From Gemmatimonadales bacterium (GTDB taxonomy: Bacteria > Gemmatimonadota > Gemmatimonadetes > Gemmatimonadales > GWC2-71-9): a stretch of DNA of 64,000 nucleotides. Below, one piece after another: positions 7,744-17,018 of this stretch. Below the pieces are notes generated by a model. That model did no database searches. It was not told the origin of the DNA and worked only from the letters and a program-made list of their open reading frames with translations. Both the position numbers and the translations under genes were made by a program. Position 1 is the first letter of the stretch; each line of letters starts with the position of its first letter. The stretch is from the NCBI GenBank assembly GCA_036265815.1, contig DATAOI010000015.1, positions 1 through 64,000 on the forward strand, in the 5' to 3' direction.

Positions 7744-8402
7744 CCCCGCGCCACCGCTGGATGACCCTCGGGTTCGCGCTGGCGGCGCTTGCCTGCGGCG
7801 ACATCGCCTCCCCGCTCAGGAGCGATCTCTACGAGTGGCGGCTCTTCGAGCCACGGGGCACCGGCACCGACACCATCAGCTTTCACTGGCCGGCGGACCG
7901 TCTGCCGGTCCGGGTATGGGTAGAGGATGCCAGCGACCTGCCGGCCGACATCACCCAGGCCATCACCACCTGGCGCCACCAGTTTCTCTATCGCGAATTC
8001 GACGCTACGGTGGTGAGCGACTCCTCGGCCGCCGACGTCATCGTCCGGGCGGGCCCACCGGCCGGCCCCAAGCTGGCGCGGCTCCGGCTGCACAGCGCCC
8101 TCGCCCCCCAATGCTCCGGCGAGACCGACGTCGACATCACCGACGATCATCAGGACCTCCGGCTACCCATCCGGATTTACGTCGATCCCAAATCGGACCC
8201 CGGGGCCCCGGGTCTGGCCGAGTGCGTGGCCCTCACATCCCTGCATGAGTTCGGACACTCGCTGGGCATCTTTCGGCATTCGCTCACCGCCACCGACCTG
8301 ATGTACGCCGACCCGACGGTCTCCCAGCCAAGCCAGCGGGACCGAAACACCGCGCAGTCGCTATACCACCTGCCGTCCACGGTGCAGATCGTCGAGCCCT
8401 GA
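7740..8402 (+). CDS. matrixin-like zinc metalloprotease, lipoprotein
   Basis: This is a 220-residue predicted lipoprotein with a short hydrophobic leader and a lipobox ending at Cys19 (LAALAC). The catalytic motif [12 protein letters not shown] (169-180) is the metzincin consensus HExxHxxGxxH with all three zinc histidines and the glutamate. A Met-turn (TDLMYA, Met188) follows, as in matrixins. Upstream residues ~50-165 carry the matrixin beta-sheet pattern, including RVWVEDAS and ADVIVRAG. Location in the outer membrane or periplasmic face is inferred from the lipobox. It is coupled to the preceding barrel gene. The substrate is unknown. Confidence 0.85.
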   Translation: MTPRHRWMTLGFALAALACGDIASPLRSDLYEWRLFEPRGTGTDTISFHWPADRLPVRVWVEDASDLPADITQAITTWRHQFLYREFDATVVSDSSAADVIVRAGPPAGPKLARLRLHSALAPQCSGETDVDITDDHQDLRLPIRIYVDPKSDPGAPGLAECVALTSLHEFGHSLGIFRHSLTATDLMYADPTVSQPSQRDRNTAQSLYHLPSTVQIVEP

Positions 8403-8432
8403 GCCGTCCGGCGACTGTAACGGACCCGGCTC
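8401..8432 (+). terminator. hairpin directly after the metzincin stop
   Basis: GAGCCG...TCCG (8401-8410) pairs with CGGA...CGGCTC (8421-8432) around a 10-base loop, with a two-base bulge. The stem begins within the stop codon of the metzincin gene. There is no T-run, so Rho-independent termination is uncertain. The following 115 bases before pckA hold no gene. Confidence 0.35.
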
Positions 8433-8547
8433 GGGGGCACGGACGCGCGGTTGCCCCGGAGGGGTAACCGGTCGAGATTTCCGGCCCGGACGTCGGCCGT
8501 TGCCGGCGTCGGGACGTCCTCTTCCGCGCCACGCGCACCAGGAGCGT

Positions 8548-10149
8548 ATGAGTACCGAGACGACCGCAGTTTCTCGCGAGAGTCTGACCCTCGTCGAGCA
8601 CGGCCTCTTTCCTATCCGGATCCACGCCAACCTGACGCCGCCCTCCCTGATCGAACACGCCTTGCGCCGGAGCGAAGGACAGCTCTCCGATCACGGGGCG
8701 TTCGCCGCGGTGACGACGCCACACACCGGGCGCTCCCCCAAGGACAAGTTCGTGATCGAGGAGACCGGCGCCGCGGACCGGATCTGGTGGGAGCGGAACC
8801 CCCGGCTGGACCCGGCGGCGTTCGACCGGCTGTACGACGACGTGCGCGGATACCTCGACGCCCGTGAGCTCTATGTGCAGGACCTGTTCGGCGGGGCCGA
8901 CCCGGCTTACCGGCTCCCCGTGCGCTTCATCACCCCCAACGCCTGGCACGCGCTCTTCGTGCGGAACATGTTCATCCGCGCGCTCCCCGCTGAGTTGGCC
9001 CATTTCCGGCCGGGCTTCACGGTGCTTCACGCCCCGGACCTCCAAGCCGATCCCGAGCGCCATGCGACTCGCAGCGGCACCTTCGTGGTCCTCAACTTCG
9101 CCAAGAAGCTGGTGCTGATCGGGGGCACGCGCTACGCGGGGGAGATGAAGAAGGCCATCTTCACCGTGCTCAACTACCTGCTGCCGGCCCAGGGCGTCCT
9201 GCCGATGCACTGCTCGGCCAACGTGGGCCCGGCGGGAGACACCGCCGTGTTCTTCGGACTCTCCGGCACCGGCAAGACCACCCTCTCCGCCGACGCCACC
9301 CGGCAGCTCATCGGCGACGATGAGCACGGCTGGAGCGACCGCGGAGTCTTCAACTTCGAGGGTGGCTGCTATGCCAAGGTCATCCGGCTCCGCCCCGAGA
9401 GCGAGCCCGAGATCTACGCCGCTACCCAGATGTTCGGCACCGTGCTGGAGAACGTGGTGCTGGACCCGGCCACCCGAATGGTCGACTTCGATCTCGACCG
9501 GCTCACCGAGAATACCCGGGCGTGTTATCCCATCTCCTACATCCCCAACCATCTGCCCAGCGGGTCGGGCGGCCATCCCAGAAACATCGTCTTTCTCACG
9601 GCGGACGCCTTCGGCGTGCTGCCGCCGATCGCGCGGCTCACGGCGGAGCAGGCGATGTATCACTTCCTCTCGGGGTACACCGCCAAGGTGGCCGGCACCG
9701 AGCGCGGGGTGACCGAGCCGACGGCGACGTTCTCCGCCTGCTTCGGGGCACCGTTCCTGCCGCGTCATCCCGGGGAATACGCCAGCATGCTGGGCGAGCG
9801 GATCGAGCGACACGGCGTGAAGGTGTGGCTGGTGAACACCGGCTGGACCGGTGGACCGTACGGACGGGGGACCCGGATGAAGCTCTCGTATACCCGAACG
9901 ATGGTGCGGGCCGCCCTCGCGGGGGAGCTCGACAGCGCGGGGTTCGCGCGTGACCCGGTCTTCGGCCTGGAAGTGCCAGTGGCGGTTCCTGGCGTGCCGG
10001 CGGAGGTGCTGTCGCCCCGAAGCACCTGGTCCGATCCCGCCGCCTACGATGCCCAGGCGCGCAAGCTGGCCCAGATGTTCCGCGAGAACTTCGAGCAGTA
10101 TCGCGCCGGCGTGCCCGCATCGGTGGCGGACGCGGGACCCGCGGTGTGA
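8548..10149 (+). CDS. pckA: phosphoenolpyruvate carboxykinase (ATP)
   Basis: PckA interconverts oxaloacetate + ATP and PEP + CO2 + ADP, the entry to gluconeogenesis. The 533-residue protein has the normal length for the ATP-type enzyme. Landmarks are TGRSPKDK (60-67), [12 protein letters not shown] (191-202, metal and substrate site), the kinase-1a P-loop GLSGTGKT (237-244), IGDDEHGW (255-262, kinase-2) and EGGCYAK (271-277). ATG 8548 is preceded by AGGAG with good spacing; an in-frame ATG 48 bases earlier lacks this. The stop overlaps the HD-hydrolase GTG start. Confidence 0.97.
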   Translation: MSTETTAVSRESLTLVEHGLFPIRIHANLTPPSLIEHALRRSEGQLSDHGAFAAVTTPHTGRSPKDKFVIEETGAADRIWWERNPRLDPAAFDRLYDDVRGYLDARELYVQDLFGGADPAYRLPVRFITPNAWHALFVRNMFIRALPAELAHFRPGFTVLHAPDLQADPERHATRSGTFVVLNFAKKLVLIGGTRYAGEMKKAIFTVLNYLLPAQGVLPMHCSANVGPAGDTAVFFGLSGTGKTTLSADATRQLIGDDEHGWSDRGVFNFEGGCYAKVIRLRPESEPEIYAATQMFGTVLENVVLDPATRMVDFDLDRLTENTRACYPISYIPNHLPSGSGGHPRNIVFLTADAFGVLPPIARLTAEQAMYHFLSGYTAKVAGTERGVTEPTATFSACFGAPFLPRHPGEYASMLGERIERHGVKVWLVNTGWTGGPYGRGTRMKLSYTRTMVRAALAGELDSAGFARDPVFGLEVPVAVPGVPAEVLSPRSTWSDPAAYDAQARKLAQMFRENFEQYRAGVPASVADAGPAV

Positions 10150-11453
10150 GCCGCCGGACGGGGCCGCGGCCCCGGGAGGGCGCGGAGCTGGAGGTCATCC
10201 GCGACCCTCTGTGGGACAACATCCGGCTGGATCGCCCCGCCCTCCTCGCGCTGGATACGCCGACGGTTCAGCGCCTCCGCTACGTGCGACAGGTGGGACA
10301 TGCCTTCCTGGTGTATCCCGGCGCCACCCACACCCGATTCGAGCACGCGCTCGGCGCGTATCATCTGACTCGCCGGGCGCTGGCCAGCCTGGAAGAGCAC
10401 GGCGAGCTCGACCTGGTGGCCCAGGAGGATTGCCTCGCCGTGCGCCTGGCGGCGCTGCTACACGACATCGGCCATTACCCGTTCAGCCACGCGCTGGAGG
10501 AGGCGGGCTTTCCCTCCCACGAGACGCTCGGCGTGGCCAAGCTCAGGCAGGGGGAGCTGGGCCAGGTCCTGACCGAGATCGGCGGCCGCGGATTTGCCGA
10601 CCGGGTGGGGGATCTCATCGCCGGCAGGAGCGCGAGCCCGCTACAGGGATTGATCTCCGGCTCGCTGGATCTCGATAAGATCGACTACCTGAGCCGCGAC
10701 GCCAGGATGTGCGGCGTCCCCTATGGGACGGTCGACGTCGATCGCCTGCTGGCGACGCTGACGCTGGTCGAGACCGGACCCGGGCGGCACCAGGTGGGTG
10801 TCCAGGAGAAGGGCCTGAGCGCGCTCGAGTCGCTCCTGTTCGCCAAGTACCAGATGTATCGCAACGTGTACTGGCACCACGCGGTGCGGGCGGCCACCTG
10901 CATGTTCAAGCGGGCGGTGCGAGCCGCCGTGGCGCGGGGAAGCCTCTCGGCGGAGTCGATCGCGGAGGCCACCGACGACGGGCTGATGGAGCTGCTGATC
11001 AGCCGGGACGGCAACCCGCTGGCGCTCGCCATCCGGGCCAGGCGCCTCCACAAGCGCGCGCTCGACCTGCCTGCCAGCGATGTCTCTCCCGAGGCACAGC
11101 CGTGGGTCGCGGACGATCCGGCGCTGCTGGAACGGGTGGAGGACGCGCTCGCCCGGCAGGTCGGGCTCGAGGAGGGGGAGTTGCTGCTGGATTTTCCGGT
11201 GCGGTCGTCGATGCTGGGAGTGGATCTACCGCTCCGGACCCGGAGTGGCGCGGTGGAGCGGCTGACCGATGAGGGGCGCGCCGGCCAGCTGGGCCTGCCC
11301 CGGGTGGCCGACGAGCTCTACCGCACCGCGCGGCGTCTCCGGGTGTTCGTCGCGCGGACGCCGGCTCGCCCGCTCACCGGGCTGCTGGAGCTGATCACCT
11401 GGCCGGCGGCCGAAGTGGAGCGCGCGTTGGCCGGCGAAGCGATCCTTATCTAG
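10146..11453 (+). CDS. HD-domain phosphohydrolase (dNTPase/SAMHD1-like)
   Basis: The 435-residue protein has the metal-binding HD core: [10 protein letters not shown] (61-70), [12 protein letters not shown] (104-115, His106-Asp107) and [13 protein letters not shown] near 185. The opening ([12 protein letters not shown]..., [30 protein letters not shown]) matches the family of HD proteins related to dGTPases and SAMHD1. The substrate is not certain; family members act on dNTPs or are uncharacterised. GTG 10146 overlaps the pckA stop (GTGA), so it is translated from the pckA message. After the stop comes a short tandem duplication (TCCTTATCTA twice, around 11443-11466) of unknown meaning. Confidence 0.85.
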   Translation: MSRRTGPRPREGAELEVIRDPLWDNIRLDRPALLALDTPTVQRLRYVRQVGHAFLVYPGATHTRFEHALGAYHLTRRALASLEEHGELDLVAQEDCLAVRLAALLHDIGHYPFSHALEEAGFPSHETLGVAKLRQGELGQVLTEIGGRGFADRVGDLIAGRSASPLQGLISGSLDLDKIDYLSRDARMCGVPYGTVDVDRLLATLTLVETGPGRHQVGVQEKGLSALESLLFAKYQMYRNVYWHHAVRAATCMFKRAVRAAVARGSLSAESIAEATDDGLMELLISRDGNPLALAIRARRLHKRALDLPASDVSPEAQPWVADDPALLERVEDALARQVGLEEGELLLDFPVRSSMLGVDLPLRTRSGAVERLTDEGRAGQLGLPRVADELYRTARRLRVFVARTPARPLTGLLELITWPAAEVERALAGEAILI

Positions 11454-11507
11454 GTCCTTATCTAAGCGATGTTGGTATAGACGAAAACCCCAGGGACAGG
11501 AGTTAGG

Positions 11508-11978
11508 ATGATCACACGTCGCACATTCGTGGGGCAGGCGGCCGGAGTGGTGCTCGCATCGCTGGGCGGTCGCGCGCTGCTGGCGGAGGCCCGGAACGAT
11601 CTGGCAACGCCGATCGTGGTCTACAAGAGCGCCAGTTGCGGCTGTTGCGCCAAGTGGGTGGACCACCTCCGGGCCACCGGGTTCACCCCGACCGTCCACG
11701 ACGAAGCAGACATGGATTCGGTCAAGGACCGGCTTGGGGTGCCCAAAGACGTCCGCTCCTGTCACACGGCCGTGCTGGGCCGGTACCTGATAGAAGGCCA
11801 CGTGCCCGCCGCCGACCTCCGATCCTTGCTCGCGAGACACCCCGCGATCGCGGGACTCGCGGTGCCGGGAATGCCGGGCGGCACACCAGGGATGGCCTCC
11901 CCCGGCGCGCCGGCCGAGCCGTACGAAGTGCTTGCCTTCCAGCTCGATGGGAAGACCCAGAGCTACGCGAGGCACTGA
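11508..11978 (+). CDS. DUF411 family protein (periplasmic copper-associated)
   Basis: This protein has 156 residues. An RR-containing N-terminus (MITRRTFVGQAAGVVLASLGG) looks like a Tat or Sec leader. The mature protein starts with IVVYKSASCGCCAKWVDHL, the DUF411 signature with the CxCC metal/redox site (Cys44-Cys47 region). It continues with VPKDVRSCHTAVLGRYLIEGHVPA, the second conserved block with a further Cys/His. DUF411 proteins are often found with copper-handling genes, but none are adjacent here. A good AGGAG lies 5-9 bases before ATG 11508. The C-terminus is Gly/Pro-rich (GMPGGTPGMASPG). It is followed by a long hairpin repeat. Confidence 0.85.
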   Translation: MITRRTFVGQAAGVVLASLGGRALLAEARNDLATPIVVYKSASCGCCAKWVDHLRATGFTPTVHDEADMDSVKDRLGVPKDVRSCHTAVLGRYLIEGHVPAADLRSLLARHPAIAGLAVPGMPGGTPGMASPGAPAEPYEVLAFQLDGKTQSYARH

Positions 11979-11982
11979 GGAC

Positions 11983-12083
11983 GGGAACGACGGTAAGGGC
12001 GGGAAGGGCGGTAAAGACGGAAAGCAACACAGAGCCCTACATGCGCGAACCTTCCCGCCCTTCCCGTCCTTACCGTCTTTCCC
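11983..12083. repeat. dispersed long-hairpin repeat, copy 2 (between convergent genes)
   Basis: The arms 11983-12016 and 12050-12083 pair at 30 of 34 positions around a 33-base loop. The left arm includes GACGGTAAGGGCGGGAAGG and the right arm CCTTCCCGCCC...CCTTACCGTC. The arm sequence is shared with copy 1 at 3664-3759 while the loops differ. It fills the gap between the DUF411 gene (plus) and a small lipoprotein gene (minus). It could act here as a bidirectional terminator or message-stabilising hairpin. No transposase or RAYT gene is nearby. Confidence 0.8.
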
Positions 12084-12089
12084 CCACCC

Positions 12090-12446
12090 TCACAATGACT
12101 GGGCTGGGATGGTCAGCTCGACGGTTTCCCCCGGCTCGACCGAGATCTCCTCACTCACCGGCTCCCGCGAGCCACCGATGGGGTCCGCCAGGAACCGGAG
12201 CTGCAGGCCGGGTTGCAGCACGTAGGCGGGAATGGGCAGCCGGGTGGTGGAGTGCCCGCCCGCGAGACCCAAGCGCACCCGCGTACCCTTGGGCAGCACG
12301 TAGATCGTCATATCGGCGAAGTCTTGATTCTCTACTTCGACGGTTGCCCCGGCATTGCGGTCGGGAGCCGGTTGCGGGGAGCCGCCGCCATGGCTGCAGG
12401 CGCCGAAGAGGAGAGCGAGCAGCAGGGGCCGGACCAGCGCGCGCAT
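12090..12446 (-). CDS. small predicted lipoprotein
   Basis: This product has 118 residues. The leader MRALVRPLLLALLFGACSHGGG has a hydrophobic core followed by FGAC-S, an acceptable lipobox with Cys17. The mature part is a predicted beta-rich domain: ATVEVENQDFADMTIYVLPKG, then RVRLGLAGGHSTTRLPIP, ending in ISVEPGETVELTIPAQSL. This resembles a small Ig-like or transthyretin-like fold. The family is not recognised. The start was chosen for the leader; the longer open frame lies antisense to the GNAT gene and is not credible. It diverges from the GNAT gene at 12510. Confidence 0.7.
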   Translation of the reverse strand: MRALVRPLLLALLFGACSHGGGSPQPAPDRNAGATVEVENQDFADMTIYVLPKGTRVRLGLAGGHSTTRLPIPAYVLQPGLQLRFLADPIGGSREPVSEEISVEPGETVELTIPAQSL

Positions 12447-12509
12447 CGTACCACCATCCGGAAGAAGTGACACCCTGAACAATACCGGCGTGACCGACCT
12501 CAGACCACC

Positions 12510-12977
12510 ATGGCCCGCATCGAGACCTATCGAGAGAAATACCGCGTCGACTTCGAGCGCCTCAACCGCGACTGGATCGAGACCTTCTTCGTGCTGGAAG
12601 ATGCCGACCGGGAGATCTTCCGCGATCCGGAGGCCGCAGTCATCGCGCCCGGCGGGCAGATCTTTTTCGTGATCGATGCGGACGGGGTCCAGGGGACCTG
12701 CGCGGTGCTGCCCCACGAGCCGGGGATCTTCGAGATCGCCAAGATGGCCGTCTCGCCCGGGGCGCGAGGCCGGGGCTACGGAGACCTGCTGATGGAGGCA
12801 TCGGTGGAGTTCGCCCGCCGGGCGGGCGCCCGACGCGTGGTGATCGTCTCGAACACGGTGCTCGGCCCGGCCATCCGGCTGTATCAGAGGCACGGATTCG
12901 TCCAGGTGCCGCTGGAGCAGCACGAGCGATTCGCCCGGGCCAACATCCGGCTCGAGCGGGAGCTCCCCGCGAGCTAG
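12510..12977 (+). CDS. GNAT-family N-acetyltransferase
   Basis: The 155-residue protein is the full length of one GNAT domain. The acetyl-CoA site is visible as IAKMAVSPGARGRGYGDLLMEASVEFARR (motif A, Q/RxxGxG/A form RGRGYG). It is followed by VVIVSNTVLGPAIRLYQRHGF (motif B with the conserved LYxxxGF). The substrate is unknown. Its stop overlaps the end of the convergent PP2C gene by 4 bases. Confidence 0.88.
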   Translation: MARIETYREKYRVDFERLNRDWIETFFVLEDADREIFRDPEAAVIAPGGQIFFVIDADGVQGTCAVLPHEPGIFEIAKMAVSPGARGRGYGDLLMEASVEFARRAGARRVVIVSNTVLGPAIRLYQRHGFVQVPLEQHERFARANIRLERELPAS

Positions 12978-13759
12978 CTGGTCCCGCCCGCGGCGGCAGC
13001 GACGGCCGGCTGCTCGCCGGTGGTGCTCTCCACCGAATCGATGCGGATCACGATGGCCGTGATATTGTCCAATCCGCCCCGCCGGTTGGCCTCGGTGATC
13101 ATCCGGTCCACCCAGTGCTGCGGCCCGCCGTCACCGGTGAGGATCCGGTTGAGCTGCTCATCCTCCAGCATGCCGGTCAGCCCGTCGGAGGCGAGCAGGA
13201 TGATGTCGCCGGCCTCCAGATTCCCGAAATAGATGTCGGGCACCACGTCCATGCTGGCCCCGACGCAGCGGGTGATGACGTTGCTGTACGGGTGCACCCG
13301 CGCCTGATCCGGCGTCAGCAGTCCGGCATCCACCTGCTCCTGGACGTAAGAGTGATCCTTGGTGAGCTGGCTCAGCTCGGAGCGCCGGAGGAGATAGGCC
13401 CGGCTGTCCCCCACCTGGCCGATCAGGTAGCGCTGGGGCATGAGCACCAGGACGGTGGCCGTCGTGCCCATGCCCCGCTTGTCCTGCTCCGACAGGGTGC
13501 GCTCGAAGATCGCGTCGTTGGCCGAGCGGATCGCGGCGCGGACCCGCTCACTCGCGTCCTCGTCGGAGAGTCCCCGGATCGAGCCGATCTGGTGCGACGT
13601 GATGCGCACGGCCATCTCGCTTGCCACCTCGCCCGCCGCATGGCCCCCCATGCCGTCGGCCACAATGAAGATCCCGCGCTCCGCGAGCATGAGATAATTG
13701 TCTTCGTTGCCCGAACGGACGATGCCAACATCGGTGCGAGCGGCACAAGTGAAGTGCAC
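12974..13759 (-). CDS. PP2C-family Ser/Thr protein phosphatase
   Basis: This 261-residue phosphatase is a single catalytic domain. Metal ligands are visible in GNEDNYL (Asp20), VADGMGGHAAGE (Asp35) and the C-terminal SDGLTGML and GGLDNITAIVI motifs. QVGDSRAYLLR and the flap VHPYSNVITRCVGA are also typical. The start is GTG 13759. The gene lies 13 bases downstream of the triple-FHA gene in the same direction, so the pair is probably one operon. This PP2C/FHA combination normally works with a Ser/Thr kinase. No kinase sits beside them, although two are present at 54210 and 59423. The C-terminal tail is Ala/Thr-rich with no membrane helix. Confidence 0.93.
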   Translation of the reverse strand: MHFTCAARTDVGIVRSGNEDNYLMLAERGIFIVADGMGGHAAGEVASEMAVRITSHQIGSIRGLSDEDASERVRAAIRSANDAIFERTLSEQDKRGMGTTATVLVLMPQRYLIGQVGDSRAYLLRRSELSQLTKDHSYVQEQVDAGLLTPDQARVHPYSNVITRCVGASMDVVPDIYFGNLEAGDIILLASDGLTGMLEDEQLNRILTGDGGPQHWVDRMITEANRRGGLDNITAIVIRIDSVESTTGEQPAVAAAAGGTS

Positions 13760-13772
13760 GGGGACCTATGGT

Positions 13773-15146
13773 CTAGCGCAGAAGGAAGTAGGCCAGGGCC
13801 GCACCCAGGAGCACCAGCACTACCAGCAACCAGATAGGCGGACCCTCGGGACGGGGCACCGAGGCGCGAATCGGCCGCCGCTGGCGGGCGGTGCTTGGGG
13901 CTGGGGCCGCACCCGGCTCGGACTCCGACCCCGGCTCGGCCTGGTCGGCACGCGAGGCCCCGGGCGGCGTGGCTCCGGTGAGGTCCATCGCCTCGACCAG
14001 CCTGGTACCGGCGGTGCGGCGGGCGGGGACCTGGTCGTCCAGCGGCTCGAAGAGCGCCGACACGTCGCCGAAGCGCAGGGTGGCACCGGGACTGAGCGCC
14101 ACCTCGCCCTCCACCGGCTCACCTTCCACGTAGGTGCCGTTGGTGGACGCGCTGTCCGTGAGGATCCAGATGTTCTCCCGCCGCTGCAGCTTGGCGTGGC
14201 TGGTGCTGACGCTGGGATCGGGCAGCACGACGTCGTTGAACTCCGCGCGGCCGATGTTGATCAGCGGCACCTTGATGGGCAGCCGCTGACCCTTGAGCTC
14301 GCCGCTCCGGACCAGCAGCGACGCCAGCGGGGCCACCCTCGGGGCGGTGGGCGTGGCCACGCTCGCCACGCCGGACACCGGCAGACCATGCAGCGTGTCC
14401 GAGAGCCGGGCGCCGGCGCCGGTCGGCGGCCCGACCGGATTGGTGGTCATCGGGGTACTGCGCGGAGGACGGGGCTGCGGAGGAGGAGCGGCATCGGCGT
14501 AGAAGCGGAATTCGTCGTGCCCGATGCGAATGACGTCGGCCCGGGCGAGGAGGTATCGCCGACCCACCCGCTCGCCGTTCACATAGGTGCCGTTCACGCT
14601 GAGATCCATCAGCACGTAGCCCTCGGCCGTCGTCTGGATCTCCGCGTGACGGCGGGAGACATCGGTGCCCGTCACCACGACGTCCGCACCCGCGTCGCGC
14701 CCGAACACCAGCGTCTCGCCGGTCAGCGTGTACTCCCGCCCGTCGGTGAGGCAGACCAGCCTGCCACCGGCCCGGCCCCCGACGGCGGCCGGCTTGGCGG
14801 GTCGCGGCGGGGGAACAAGATCGGTAAAGGCACCGGAGTCGAACAATTGGGTATGGCCGGTACGCCGAGAATCGACCGCCAGGATCTCGTGGCCGCCGAT
14901 CTCGATCTTGTCGCCGTGGAGCACGGGGGTGGGATCGACACCCAGGCGGACCCCGTTGATGATCAGCTCGGCGTCGGGCGATGCTGCCCGGATCGCCGCG
15001 GCGCCCTGAGCAGTGCCCTGGAGGATGGCATGGCGCGGCCGCACTCCCTCACCAGGAAGCACGATGCCGCAGTCTGTGGCGGATCCTATGAAGGTCTCAC
15101 CGGCGGCAACTGGGATGCGGCGGCCGCCGATCTCGAGGTGCATCAT
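13773..15146 (-). CDS. triple-FHA-domain protein with C-terminal membrane anchor
   Basis: This protein has 457 residues. FHA-2 (~128-217) and FHA-3 (~276-368) have all core residues: GR (149-150, 299-300), SRRH/STSH (164-167, 314-317) and NGT (185-187, 336-338). The N-terminal ~1-92 has the same fold pattern (FIGSATDCGIVL, RPRHA, NGVRL) but lacks the canonical GR and the Ser of S-x-x-H, so it is a degenerate FHA. Proline/threonine linkers follow. The last 20 residues are hydrophobic (IWLLVVLVLLGAALAYFLLR) and probably a single tail anchor, placing the FHA domains in the cytoplasm. FHA domains bind phosphothreonine. The adjacent phosphatase suggests this is a reader or scaffold for a phospho-signalling complex. 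Confidence 0.9.
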   Translation of the reverse strand: MMHLEIGGRRIPVAAGETFIGSATDCGIVLPGEGVRPRHAILQGTAQGAAAIRAASPDAELIINGVRLGVDPTPVLHGDKIEIGGHEILAVDSRRTGHTQLFDSGAFTDLVPPPRPAKPAAVGGRAGGRLVCLTDGREYTLTGETLVFGRDAGADVVVTGTDVSRRHAEIQTTAEGYVLMDLSVNGTYVNGERVGRRYLLARADVIRIGHDEFRFYADAAPPPQPRPPRSTPMTTNPVGPPTGAGARLSDTLHGLPVSGVASVATPTAPRVAPLASLLVRSGELKGQRLPIKVPLINIGRAEFNDVVLPDPSVSTSHAKLQRRENIWILTDSASTNGTYVEGEPVEGEVALSPGATLRFGDVSALFEPLDDQVPARRTAGTRLVEAMDLTGATPPGASRADQAEPGSESEPGAAPAPSTARQRRPIRASVPRPEGPPIWLLVVLVLLGAALAYFLLR

Positions 15147-15220
15147 CGATCGAATCCTGGGAGTTGATCAGGCGCCGACAAAGCTATCCCGCGCTCCGTA
15201 ACCACGCAAGCAAAATACTC

Positions 15221-17014
15221 TTACGCAATCTTCCGGGCCTCCTGCCCACGCAGTTGAAGCTGATACAGGCGATCATAGAGGCCACCCAGCGCCAGCAGCT
15301 CCCGATGGCTGCCGCGCTCCCGGATCTCCCCATGGTGGAGCACCAGGATCTCGTCCGCGTGGAGGATCGTGCTCAGCCGGTGCGCCACCACGATGCTGGT
15401 GCGGCCGGCCATGAGCTCGGCGATGGCCCGCTGGATCTGAGCTTCGGCCTCGGCATCGACCGAGCTGGTGGCCTCGTCGAGCACCAGGATGCGGGGGTCG
15501 AGCGCCAGCGCCCGGGCGAAGCTCAGGAGCTGCCGCTCGCCGACGCTCAGGCTCCTGCCCCGCTCACCCAGCTCGTGCGCGTAGCCCGCCGGGAGTCGCT
15601 CGATGAACCGGTCCGCGCCGACCCGGCGCGCGGCCTGCCTCGCCGCCTCGGGGGTGATCGGCGCATCCAGCGTCAGGTTATGCAGGATGTCGCCGGTAAA
15701 GAGAAAGAGATCCTGCTGCACGAAGCCGATGACCGACCGCAGCTCGGCGGTCGAGAGCTCCCGGATGTCCACCCCGTCCACCGTGATCCGCCCCCGCTCC
15801 GGGTCGTAGAAGCGGAGCAGCAGGTTCACGATCGTGGTCTTGCCGGCCCCGGTGGCGCCGACCAGGGCGATGGTCCGTCCCGGCGCGGCCGTGAACGAGA
15901 TATCCCGCAGGACCCATGGCCCCGTCGGGCTGTAGCGGAACCAGACCTCCTCGAAGCGGACCAGCCCGCGCACCGGCCTGGACAGGACCGCGGGCGCCAC
16001 CGGCTCCTGCACCGTCACCGGCTCGTCCAGCAGAGAGAAGACCCGCTCCGAGGACGCCATGGCACTTTGCAGCAGGTTGAACTTCTCCGACAGATCCTGG
16101 AGCGGCTGGAAGAACCGCCGGGTGTACTGGATGAACGCGGCGAGCACACCGACCGTGAGGGTCCCGTGCAGCGTCCGGAGGCCGCCGTACCAGAGCAGCA
16201 GCGCCATCGCCACGGCGGTGAGCACCTCGACCACGGGAAAGAAGATGGCGTACACCGTGATTGAGCGGAGGTGGGCGTCGAGGTGCTCGCGGTTCAGCCG
16301 GCCGAACCGCCGGGCCGACGCCTCCTCCCTGCCGAAGAGCTGCACGATCCGCATCCCCGAGAGCTGCTCCTGCAGGTAGGCGTTGAGCCGGGCCAGTCGG
16401 GTGCGGATGTCGCGGAACGCCTGCCGGATCCGGCGGCGGAAGATCCGGGCGGTGAGCCAGACCAGCGGAATGACCGCGAACGTCACCAGCGCGAGCCGGA
16501 GGTCGATCGCCAACATCATCCCCATGATCGCGATCAGGGTGAACACGTCCCCGAAGATGGTGACCACGCCGGAGGAAAAGAGCTCGTTGAGCGTCTCCAC
16601 GTCCGAGGTGACCCGGGTCATCAACCGGCCCACCGGGTTTCGGTCGAAGTAGGTGATGCTGAGGCGCTGAAGATGCCCGAAGATCTGCATCCGGAGGTCG
16701 TACATGATCCGCTGCCCGACGTACGTGGTCAGCAGCGTCCCGCCGTACTCCACCAGGAATTCGAGCAGCAGCGTCCCGAGGTACAGGGCCGCCAGCAGGC
16801 TCAGGAGGCCGGCATCCTGCCGGGGGATCGCGACGTCCAGCGCCCGCTCGGTGAGCCGGGGTCCGATCAGCGCCAGTCCCGACTGCGAGAGCAGCAGCAG
16901 CAGCGCCCCGGCACCCAGTCGCCGGTAGGGACGCAGGTAGCCCAGCAGCCGGCGCAGCAACGCCGCGTCGTAACTCTTGGCCCCCTCTTCCGTCTCGTCC
17001 AGCATCTGGCTCAT
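15221..17014 (-). CDS. ABC exporter half-transporter (MsbA/MdlB-like)
   Basis: This protein has 597 residues: a six-helix exporter domain (~30-310) fused to a nucleotide-binding domain (~350-590). Visible motifs are Walker A GATGAGKT (386-393), the Q-loop in FVQQDLF, the signature SLSVGERQ (488-495; LSVGE instead of LSGGQ, common in MdlB/SmdB-type halves), Walker B ILVLDE (509-514, with catalytic Glu514) and the H-loop in VVAHRLS. The non-canonical signature hints at a heterodimer partner, but none is adjacent. It starts 4 bases after the end of the YbhN-like gene, so they form an operon. The substrate is unknown. Confidence 0.93.
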   Translation of the reverse strand: MSQMLDETEEGAKSYDAALLRRLLGYLRPYRRLGAGALLLLLSQSGLALIGPRLTERALDVAIPRQDAGLLSLLAALYLGTLLLEFLVEYGGTLLTTYVGQRIMYDLRMQIFGHLQRLSITYFDRNPVGRLMTRVTSDVETLNELFSSGVVTIFGDVFTLIAIMGMMLAIDLRLALVTFAVIPLVWLTARIFRRRIRQAFRDIRTRLARLNAYLQEQLSGMRIVQLFGREEASARRFGRLNREHLDAHLRSITVYAIFFPVVEVLTAVAMALLLWYGGLRTLHGTLTVGVLAAFIQYTRRFFQPLQDLSEKFNLLQSAMASSERVFSLLDEPVTVQEPVAPAVLSRPVRGLVRFEEVWFRYSPTGPWVLRDISFTAAPGRTIALVGATGAGKTTIVNLLLRFYDPERGRITVDGVDIRELSTAELRSVIGFVQQDLFLFTGDILHNLTLDAPITPEAARQAARRVGADRFIERLPAGYAHELGERGRSLSVGERQLLSFARALALDPRILVLDEATSSVDAEAEAQIQRAIAELMAGRTSIVVAHRLSTILHADEILVLHHGEIRERGSHRELLALGGLYDRLYQLQLRGQEARKIA

Positions 17015-17018
17015 ACGG

